Positions 57,335-64,000 of a DNA stretch of 64,000 bases are shown one piece after another (positions within the stretch are counted from its first letter, which is position 1; every line of letters begins with the position of its first letter). Source of the DNA: Butyricicoccus_A sp963620595 (GTDB lineage: Bacteria; Bacillota; Clostridia; Oscillospirales; Butyricicoccaceae); assembly GCA_963620595.1 (NCBI GenBank), contig CAVFAY010000005.1:1-64000 (forward strand), read 5' to 3'. A program made the position numbers and the translations under genes. The notes under the pieces are model-generated. The model had not been told where the DNA came from. It did no database searches and saw nothing but the letters and a program-made list of their open reading frames with translations.

Positions 57335-58564
57335 ATGGAACAAGAAAAATCTTTTTTTCAACGCATTGGAAAAGATAAGCGATATATTGTATTAAACTTG
57401 TTTTTCGCTTATTTTTCGCTGGGTGTGGCACTGATTATGCTTGGATCGGTGCTTCCAGTACTCAAATCGGACTATGCACTCAATTATCAGGTCGGCGGTA
57501 TGCTGCTGTCGGTACAGTCGATAGGCTATGCGGTAGCCGGTCTCGGTGCGGGATTTCTGCCACTGTATCTTGGACTGAAAAAATCGTTTATTTTGTTGAC
57601 TTCCGGCACCTGCATCGGTATGGGAATGCTGCTCGCAAGCGGCAATCCGGTTTGGCTGCTCGTTGCGATGGGCTTAATTGGCATCAGTAAAGGTGCAGTG
57701 ACTAATTATAACAATCAAATTATGACGGATCTGGCGGAAGGCGATGCCGGTCCACTCAACTTGATGCACGCGTTCTTCGCAATTGGTGCATGTCTGGCAC
57801 CGCTTATCGTGTTAGTGTGCGGAAAAGTTGATGCGAGCGGTTGGAGACTGGCAGTTTTCCTGTCGGCAGCAGCAGTCGGCGTGGGATTGATTGCCATGTT
57901 CCGCATGAAAATGAGTGATACGCGACCGACGCAGGAACACAGCGAGAGCAAAAACAAGGTGTCATATGGCTTCTTCAAAGAAAAAATCTTTTGGATTACA
58001 ATGCTCATTTGCTTTTTCTATCAGGGCATTGAGGGAACCATGATGGGCTGGCTGACGTCATTCTTCGTCGATTCGCATGTCATGACGGATAGCTTTGCAC
58101 AGGTAGTTACGTCTACTCTATGGATTGCTCTGCTCATCGGCCGCATTAGCTGTTCGCGTTTGGCTGCAAAGTTCAAGCCGAGTCAGATGATTCTGGCAAT
58201 GGCCATCGGTCAGTTTGTCTTTTTGACCATGCTTGTCACAAGCCATAGCTTTGCCGGTATGATGATTGCGACGATTGGATTGGGTCTCAGCATGTCCGGT
58301 ATGTATGGCACATCAGTATCCAATGCCGGTGATTTGTTCACCCGTTATCCGGTATGCATGGGCTTTTTTGTCCTGATGACCAGCTCCGGTGCGGTGGTTG
58401 CTCCGGCGGTTGTCGGTGCCGTGGCAAATGCATCGAATATGCGTTTGGGCATTTCGTGCCTGCTGCTGGCAGCGGTTGCGCTGGTTGTCATGGCTCTTGG
58501 CAATGTGCGTATGGGATATCTGCGCCGCCAGAGAGCGAAAAAAGCAGACAAGCAGCACGCATAA
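57335..58564 (+). CDS. MFS transporter, paralogue of the permease at 7595
   Basis: The 409-residue permease has 12 helices. It shares with the first MFS the SVLPVLKSDYALNYQVGG start, the KGAVTNYNNQI loop, HAFFAIGACLAPLIVLVCG and a similar C-terminal half (GLGLSMSGMYGTSVSNAGD). It therefore probably takes up a related sugar. The ribosome site (GAGGAAAGG) is somewhat far, about 15 nt, from ATG 57335. Confidence 0.85.
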   Translation: MEQEKSFFQRIGKDKRYIVLNLFFAYFSLGVALIMLGSVLPVLKSDYALNYQVGGMLLSVQSIGYAVAGLGAGFLPLYLGLKKSFILLTSGTCIGMGMLLASGNPVWLLVAMGLIGISKGAVTNYNNQIMTDLAEGDAGPLNLMHAFFAIGACLAPLIVLVCGKVDASGWRLAVFLSAAAVGVGLIAMFRMKMSDTRPTQEHSESKNKVSYGFFKEKIFWITMLICFFYQGIEGTMMGWLTSFFVDSHVMTDSFAQVVTSTLWIALLIGRISCSRLAAKFKPSQMILAMAIGQFVFLTMLVTSHSFAGMMIATIGLGLSMSGMYGTSVSNAGDLFTRYPVCMGFFVLMTSSGAVVAPAVVGAVANASNMRLGISCLLLAAVALVVMALGNVRMGYLRRQRAKKADKQHA

Positions 58565-58590
58565 GCATCGTTTATATGTAAATATATGTA

Positions 58591-58624
58591 AAAATCCCGC
58601 GGTGTAAAAACCGCGGGATTTTTG
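58591..58624. terminator. Bidirectional terminator between MFS and the hydrogenase
   Basis: AAAATCCCGCGG (58591-58602) pairs with CCGCGGGATTTT (58611-58622), with a T-run. Confidence 0.9.
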
Positions 58625-58638
58625 CGATATAAGAAAAC

Positions 58639-60435
58639 TTATTTATTCACACCGAAATGAATAGTCGTGTCCTCGTCGTTTTGCTGCTGTAAATGCATAT
58701 TCAGCGGCATTATCCAGCTATTATGATCGGTATGCAGCAGTTCTTCTGCCAGCTCGGACATTGGCTCACCGAGATAGGTATCGTACAGAACATTGATTTC
58801 CTTGTTCTCATGCGAGTAGCGCAGCGGGCTGAGACGGTCAAGGCTGTACAGCATATTGCCGCGTGCGTCAGCAAGTTCGTTTTGCTCGAACGGAATCGGC
58901 TGACCGCCGCCGCCGACACAGCCGCCTGGACATGCCATGATTTCTACGAAGTCATAGTGTACCTTATGGGTCAGAACCGCTTGAATCAGCTTGCGGGCGT
59001 TGCCCAGACCGCTGGCAACAGCACAGCGAATGGTCGTGCCGTTGAGGTCAAATTCTGCTTCGCGCCAACCCTCTTGACCACGAATAGAACGGAAGGCATC
59101 TGCCGGAGCGTTTTCGCCGACAACCGTGTGATATGCTGTGCGCAGAGCAGCTTCCATAACACCACCGGTTGCGCCGAAGATGACACCGGCACCGGAGCCG
59201 ATACCGAGCGGAGAATCAAATTCTGCTTCCGGCAGGCTGAACACATTGATGTTCTGCATCCGCATCAGGCGATCCATTTCACGGGTCGTGAGCACGATGT
59301 CAACATCCTGCATACCGTGCTTTTTGTTTCGGTCAAAGACATGACCGTCTTTTTCTGCCTTTTTGGCGATACACGGCATGATAGCAACACTGCAAATCTT
59401 TTCCGGATCAATGCCCATCTTTTCGGCAAAATAGGTTTTGGTAATCGCACCAAACATCTGCATCGGGCTCTTAGCAGTAGAAATCTGCTGCACGAGCTGT
59501 GGGTACTGCGACTTGACAAAGCGCATCCAACCCGGGCAGCACGAGGTGAACATCGGCAGATCCTTCAGCTCGCCGTTTTGCAGGCGCTTCAGAAATTCGG
59601 TGGATTCTTCCATGATAGTCAAATCCGCAGAGAATGCGGTGTCAAAGACATAATCAAAGCCCATTGAGCGCAGAATGGCAGTCAAGCGGCGAACCGTTGC
59701 CATCTCACGCGGCAGACCGTGTGTCTCGCCCCAAGCGGCGCGAACCGCAGGCGCAATCTGTACCACGGTAATCTTGTTCGGATCGCGCAGAGCATCCAGC
59801 ACTTCGCGGGTGTCATCGCGCTCACGCAATGCACCGACCGGACAGTGCGTAATACACTGTCCGCACAGAGAGCAGTCAGAATCCTTGATCCGTCGATTGT
59901 ATGTGACATCGACGGTCGTGCGGGAGCCGGAACCGCTCATGCCCCAGATGCCCAGTGTCTGAATCTTTTCGCAGTACTGGACACAGCGCATACATTTGAT
60001 GCACTTTTGCACATTACGGTACAGCGGGAAAGTTTCTGTCCAGATACGCTTAGGCAAATCTTTTTTATATGGATTCTTCAGCAAACCAAAGTTGTTTGCG
60101 ACCTGCTGTAATTTACAGTTTCCGGCGCGGACACAAATTGAGCACTCGCCATCGTGCTGGGAAAGCAGCAGTTCCACATTGATGCGGCGTGCTTCCAGTG
60201 CGCGATGAGAGTTGGTGTGGACGACCATGCCTTCATATACCAGGTTGTTGCAGGAGGATACCAGTCGGCTTTCTCCCTCAACCTCCACGCAGCAAATGCG
60301 GCACGCGCCGATTTCATTGATTTCCTTGAGATAGCACAGGGAAGGAATGGTGACGCCGGCCTTGGCAGCGGCTTCCATAATCGTTGTGCCTTCCGGTACG
60401 CGGACGGCAATGCCGTTGATAATTACATTTACCAT
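58639..60435 (-). CDS. hydA: [FeFe]-hydrogenase, multi-cluster catalytic subunit
   Basis: A 598-residue subunit. It has an N-terminal [2Fe-2S] domain (SLCYLKEINEIGACRICCVE, second Cys SSC), a His-Cys3 cluster (HDGECSICVRAGNC), two [4Fe-4S] ferredoxin motifs (CIKCMRCVQYC; CSLCGQCITHCP) and the H-cluster signatures TSCCPGW, MPCIAKKAE and EIMACPGGCVGGGGQP. It reduces protons or oxidises H2. Its start overlaps the end of the partner gene by 7 nt, and GGAGGT is upstream. Maturase hydG is close by. Confidence 0.95.
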   Translation of the reverse strand: MVNVIINGIAVRVPEGTTIMEAAAKAGVTIPSLCYLKEINEIGACRICCVEVEGESRLVSSCNNLVYEGMVVHTNSHRALEARRINVELLLSQHDGECSICVRAGNCKLQQVANNFGLLKNPYKKDLPKRIWTETFPLYRNVQKCIKCMRCVQYCEKIQTLGIWGMSGSGSRTTVDVTYNRRIKDSDCSLCGQCITHCPVGALRERDDTREVLDALRDPNKITVVQIAPAVRAAWGETHGLPREMATVRRLTAILRSMGFDYVFDTAFSADLTIMEESTEFLKRLQNGELKDLPMFTSCCPGWMRFVKSQYPQLVQQISTAKSPMQMFGAITKTYFAEKMGIDPEKICSVAIMPCIAKKAEKDGHVFDRNKKHGMQDVDIVLTTREMDRLMRMQNINVFSLPEAEFDSPLGIGSGAGVIFGATGGVMEAALRTAYHTVVGENAPADAFRSIRGQEGWREAEFDLNGTTIRCAVASGLGNARKLIQAVLTHKVHYDFVEIMACPGGCVGGGGQPIPFEQNELADARGNMLYSLDRLSPLRYSHENKEINVLYDTYLGEPMSELAEELLHTDHNSWIMPLNMHLQQQNDEDTTIHFGVNK

Positions 60436-62267
60436 TGTCTCATTCGACCTCCTCTAAAGTTGCCGTAGCCGTAATGATCGCAGCGCAGGCAGCGGGAAGA
60501 TTCCTGCAGAACTTCTTCCTCTGTCATGCACTCCTTGATGTCATCAAAGTTATCGACACATTCACACGCCGGACGGGTGCGTACGTTGACGCGACCGCAA
60601 GCAGTTGTCGGAGACAGCGGAGCCTCCGGAATATCCTCAACGGCGGCATGAATAACATGGTTGTAGCCGAGGAAATTGTCGATATTCGCAGCCGCAACTT
60701 TACCGGCTGCAATTGCGCGGATAACAGTGGACGGACCGGTTACGGCGTCACCGCCTGCGAAGGTCTTGGTGCTGCCTTCTACGATACTATCCGGCAGAGC
60801 GGAGAAGCGTTCCCGATTAACAGCAATGCCTGCGGCAGCAAATGCCTTGGAGTCGATACCCTGACCGATTGCTACGATGACGATGTCGCACGGAATGACG
60901 TTTTCTTCTTTTGTTGCTTTGATTGGACTCGGTCTGCCGTCTCTGCCGACAGGACCAATGTGCTGTGGCTGGGTGATAAGAGCTGTGACATTACCGTTTT
61001 TGTCGTGCTCAATGCGCAGCGGAGCCTGCAACGGCAGAATGGTAACGCCTTCTGCAGCTGCCTCTGCAATCTCTTCAGCCAGCGCAGTCATATCGTCGAC
61101 ACGACGGCGATAGACGGTGGTGACATTGGAAGCACCTAAACGAATTGCTGTGCGGCTGGCATCCATGGATACATTGCCGCCGCCGATGACGCAGACGCGC
61201 TTGCCGGTCAGATCCGGCGGGTTGCCTTCGCCAATGGCACGCAGCATAGCGACAGCGGAAACGACGCCGTTGCTGTCCTCGCCGGGGATACCGACCTTGC
61301 GGTCTACATGGGCGCCGATGCACAGCAGAACCGCATCGTATTCGCGCTCAATATCGACAACCTGAATGTCATTGCCGACAGAAATATCGGTATGTACTTC
61401 AACGCCAGTGCTGAGAATGACATCAATATCATTTTGAAGCATGTCCTCTGGCAGACGATAGCGCGGAATGCCGTAACGCAGCATACCGCCTAGCTTTGGA
61501 CGTTGTTCGTAAACGACGGTCTGATGCCCCATCAGCTGCAGATAAAAGGCACAGGTCAAGCCGCATGGACCGCCGCCGATGATAGCAATGCGCTTGCCTG
61601 TAGACGGCTGATTAGAAATTGGCGCAACATGCAGGGCGTGAGTGACAGCATAATGCTTGATGCCGCAGATATTGACGGCGTCATCTACCATATTTCTGCG
61701 GCAGCGTGCTTCACATGGATGCTCACAGATAAAGGCACAAGCGGTCGGGAACGGATTGTCCTTGCGGATGAGCTTTACGGCATCCTCACAGCGACCGGCG
61801 CGCACGAGAGCGATATAGCCTGGAATATCTACGTGAGCCGGACACAGAGCAACACAAGGAACAGGCTGGGTCAGACCGCTGGTACAGCGATTGTTGAGCA
61901 CGTGCTCCTCATAGTCATCGCGGAAGCCCTGAACACCACGCAAAACCATACCGGCAGCTTCGTAGCCGATGGCACAGTCTGCTGTTTCCAGGATCGTACG
62001 GGCGGTACGCTCAATGCGGTCAATGGTCTCTAATGTGGCACGTTCGCTCAGAACATCATCCATGAGACTGGCAAGCTGACCCAGCCCGATACGGCATGGG
62101 GCACATTTGCCGCAGGTCTGTGCATGACACAGCTTTAGAAAACCAAGAGAAATATCCACTGGACATAGTCCTGGAGGGCTGGCTGCAATACGGCGCTCCA
62201 GATCTTTGTACAGACCCTCGACAACAGTTTGCGCCTGATTCGGGGTATCAAGACTTAATCTGCTCAA
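60429..62267 (-). CDS. Hydrogenase partner flavoprotein: NuoF-type 4Fe-4S domain fused to GltD-like NAD(P)H oxidoreductase
   Basis: A 612-residue fusion. Residues 1-120 match the C-terminal [4Fe-4S] part of NuoF/HydB (LKLCHAQTCGKCAPCRIGLG) without its FMN domain. Residues 130-612 match glutamate synthase small subunit/NfnB: Cys-rich ferredoxin-like start (CPAHVDIPGYI, CEHPCEARCRR), FAD loop IAIIGGGPCGLTCAFYL and NAD(P) loop VCVIGGGNVSMDASRTA. It overlaps hydA, so the two form a complex that links H2 to NAD(P)H, possibly with ferredoxin. TTG 62267 is the start (GGAG about 10 nt upstream). Confidence 0.88.
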   Translation of the reverse strand: MSRLSLDTPNQAQTVVEGLYKDLERRIAASPPGLCPVDISLGFLKLCHAQTCGKCAPCRIGLGQLASLMDDVLSERATLETIDRIERTARTILETADCAIGYEAAGMVLRGVQGFRDDYEEHVLNNRCTSGLTQPVPCVALCPAHVDIPGYIALVRAGRCEDAVKLIRKDNPFPTACAFICEHPCEARCRRNMVDDAVNICGIKHYAVTHALHVAPISNQPSTGKRIAIIGGGPCGLTCAFYLQLMGHQTVVYEQRPKLGGMLRYGIPRYRLPEDMLQNDIDVILSTGVEVHTDISVGNDIQVVDIEREYDAVLLCIGAHVDRKVGIPGEDSNGVVSAVAMLRAIGEGNPPDLTGKRVCVIGGGNVSMDASRTAIRLGASNVTTVYRRRVDDMTALAEEIAEAAAEGVTILPLQAPLRIEHDKNGNVTALITQPQHIGPVGRDGRPSPIKATKEENVIPCDIVIVAIGQGIDSKAFAAAGIAVNRERFSALPDSIVEGSTKTFAGGDAVTGPSTVIRAIAAGKVAAANIDNFLGYNHVIHAAVEDIPEAPLSPTTACGRVNVRTRPACECVDNFDDIKECMTEEEVLQESSRCLRCDHYGYGNFRGGRMRQW

Positions 62268-62486
62268 ATCGACTCACTCCTCACTCATAAATACAAAAAT
62301 ATACGAAAACAAAAATAGATAATATGTATTCCTATTTTACCGCATCGTACAGATATTTGCAACAAAATCAACCAGAAAAAGCCCAAAAAACGAGAAGTTA
62401 CAAAATAAAATCAAAAATTCTACCTAAAAAACAAGAAGAAAATGAGATGGCGTTTTGATATGGTATGACGGCAGACATGCAAAGGC

Positions 62487-62526
62487 AAAAAAATCCCGCA
62501 GGCACATGATGGCGTGCCTGCGGGAA
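62487..62526 (-). terminator. Terminator of hydG
   Basis: TCCCGCAGGCAC (62494-62505) pairs with GTGCCTGCGGGA (62514-62525); on the minus strand seven T follow. It separates hydG from the hydrogenase operon. The 62268-62486 stretch is AT-rich with no gene seen. Confidence 0.88.
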
Positions 62527-62532
62527 GGAAAA

Positions 62533-63948
62533 TTAGAAACGAAAATCGCGCTGACCTTCATGAATATTTTCAATGTATACCGTTGCTTTTTCTCGTACGG
62601 CTTCATTCGGGATGGTGAGCAGTTCTTTCTTGATGAGGGCTTCACCAATCGCACGAGTTTCCGGAGACGCATAATCTTCCAGATATTCCTTGAGTGTCAT
62701 CAAGGCGTTTGGATGGCAGCAGTTGACGATCTGTTTGCTCTTGAGCAGAGACATAAAGCGGTCACCGGTTCTTCCGGCGCGATAACATGCGGTACAGAAG
62801 CTCGGTACATAGCCGAGATCCATCAGCCAGTGGACGACTTCATCCAGCGTGCGGCGGTCATCGACTTCAAACTGGGTGGTATCATCCGGGCGATCTTCTT
62901 CGGTGTAGCCGCCGACACTGGTGCGGGAACCGCCGCTGATTTGTGAGATACCCAGATTCAGAACGCGCTCGCGGCTTGCCTGGCTCTCACGAGTGGAGAT
63001 GATCATGCCGGTATACGGCACGGCGATGCGGATACAGGCGACAATCTTGGCAAAGGTATCATCAGAAATACCGTTGTCAAAGACGTCTGGATCAATGTCA
63101 TCTGCACGACGGACGCGCGGTACGCTGATGGTGTGCGGTCCCACACCCTTATATGCCTCCAGATGTTCCGCATGCATGATGATGCCGGTAAAGTCGTAGC
63201 GGTAGTTGTTCAGACCGAACAGTACACCGAGACCGACATCGTCGATGCCGCCGTCCATGGCGCGATCCATAGCTTCCGTGTGATAGGCATAATCCGACTT
63301 TGGACCTGACGGATGCAGTTGTTCATACGACTTTTTGTTGTATGTCTCCTGGAACAGAATATAGGTGCCGATACCTGCATCCTTAAGCTTGCGGTAGTTT
63401 TCCACTGTCGTTGCGGCAATGTTGACATTGACACGACGAATGGCACCGTTTTTGTGCTTGATGCTGTAAATCGTACGAATGGATTCCAGAATGTATTCAA
63501 GTGGGTTGTGAATCGGATCTTCACCGGCTTCCAGCGCCAGACGCTTGTGTCCCATATCCTGCAAAGCGATAACTTCCTGACGGATTTCTTCCTGTGTCAG
63601 CTTTTTGCGCGGAATGTGGTGATTTTTCGCGTGATACGGACAGTATTCGCAGCCATTGATGCAGTAGTTAGACAAATACAGCGGTGCAAACATGACGATG
63701 CGGTTGCCGTAAAATTCCTCTTTGATTTTGCGGGCGAGCGCATAGATTTTTTCGTTTTCGTCTTCCAGCTCACAGTCGAGAAGAACAATGGCTTCCTTGT
63801 GGGAAATGCCCTTCATCTTTGCTGCTTTTTCCAAGATCTGGTCAATGACTTCGCGGTTATTTTTGTTTTTTTCTGCGTAGGCAAGACATTCGCGGATTTC
63901 TTCATCGCTGATGAATTCCTCTGCCTTCGGTGACATCACGTTGTACAT
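62533..63948 (-). CDS. hydG: [FeFe]-hydrogenase H-cluster maturase HydG
   Basis: A 471-residue radical SAM tyrosine lyase that makes the CO and CN ligands of the H-cluster. It has the SAM cluster motif CINGCEYC, the TIM barrel (LALEAGEDPIHNP; NVNIAATTVENYRKL) and the C-terminal auxiliary-cluster motif CTACYRAGRTGDRFM, which separates it from ThiH. AGGAGG lies 7 nt before ATG 63948. HydE and HydF are not in the window. Confidence 0.95.
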   Translation of the reverse strand: MYNVMSPKAEEFISDEEIRECLAYAEKNKNNREVIDQILEKAAKMKGISHKEAIVLLDCELEDENEKIYALARKIKEEFYGNRIVMFAPLYLSNYCINGCEYCPYHAKNHHIPRKKLTQEEIRQEVIALQDMGHKRLALEAGEDPIHNPLEYILESIRTIYSIKHKNGAIRRVNVNIAATTVENYRKLKDAGIGTYILFQETYNKKSYEQLHPSGPKSDYAYHTEAMDRAMDGGIDDVGLGVLFGLNNYRYDFTGIIMHAEHLEAYKGVGPHTISVPRVRRADDIDPDVFDNGISDDTFAKIVACIRIAVPYTGMIISTRESQASRERVLNLGISQISGGSRTSVGGYTEEDRPDDTTQFEVDDRRTLDEVVHWLMDLGYVPSFCTACYRAGRTGDRFMSLLKSKQIVNCCHPNALMTLKEYLEDYASPETRAIGEALIKKELLTIPNEAVREKATVYIENIHEGQRDFRF

Positions 63949-64000
63949 ACAATTTCCTCCTGATTTCTCTCTCTTACAGCTTAGAATACACGGATTTTGC

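Noticed and set aside
58693..61139. Long plus-strand frames opposite the hydrogenase subunits
   Set aside because: They lie opposite genes with complete cofactor motifs and have no recognisable domains.
1..64000. tRNA, rRNA, prophage or IS elements
   Set aside because: None was seen; no integrase, transposase, structural phage block or cloverleaf pattern stood out, though short tRNAs are easy to miss by eye.

Overview
The window looks like chromosome of an anaerobic gut Firmicute of the class Clostridia, probably Oscillospirales (Ruminococcaceae/Butyricicoccaceae-like). The evidence is: strong AGGAGG-type ribosome binding sites, a large Bacillus-type SRP RNA upstream of dnaX, T-box and yybP-ykoY leaders, CIRCE operators, SLH-anchored wall enzymes, a BofC-like protein, and an [FeFe]-hydrogenase with the maturase HydG. 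I saw no IS element, prophage block, CRISPR array, tRNA or rRNA. It is ordinary core chromosome with some unusual local systems.

Layout. 0-9.3 kb: the end of an SLH-anchored wall hydrolase, a pyrophosphatase-fold protein that has lost its catalytic residues, a BofC-like protein, a class A PBP, SRP RNA with dnaX-ybaB-recR, an MFS permease and a CIRCE-controlled Hsp20. 9.5-13.6 kb: a YczE-like membrane protein, an AraC regulator, and a divergent sugar isomerase/Gfo-Idh-MocA pair. 13.7-19.4 kb: two paralogous type I toxin-antitoxin modules in direct orientation flank relQ, mntP (manganese riboswitch), a SorC regulator and the NifU-like/GGGtGRT pair. 19.4-25.2 kb: corA-ppk1, and a two-gene operon (Fe-ADH and YkvI-type transporter) behind a tryptophan-type T-box.

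25.3-33.0 kb is a phosphate regulon: pstS-pstC-pstA-pstB-phoU-response regulator, then a Na/Pi cotransporter and a second PstS. Both promoters carry identically spaced TTTAC repeats, and both PstS proteins have their two lobes in circularly permuted order. 33-47 kb: a HAD phosphatase, pyrK-pyrD with a phosphatase-GNAT fusion, an SLH polysaccharide deacetylase, glgB, an AEC transporter/2-hydroxyacid dehydrogenase operon with a divergent LysR, and a sodium:alanine symporter with an attenuator-like leader. 47-58.6 kb: truA, an FCD-type GntR regulator with paired operator-like sites in front of ilvC, a ClC channel, a candidate structured RNA, sugar kinase/AraC, two MATE pumps, an MBL hydrolase and a second MFS permease. 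58.6-64 kb: the [FeFe]-hydrogenase, its NuoF/GltD-type partner subunit, and hydG.

The most noteworthy items are the two convergent toxin/antitoxin modules (their 33-residue toxins are too short for usual gene calling), the permuted PstS pair with its matched Pho promoters, the dead pyrophosphatase homologue, the Trp T-box on a non-biosynthetic operon, the GntR operator pair at ilvC, and the structured RNA near 50.7 kb. Everything here is read by eye; no search or folding program was run.
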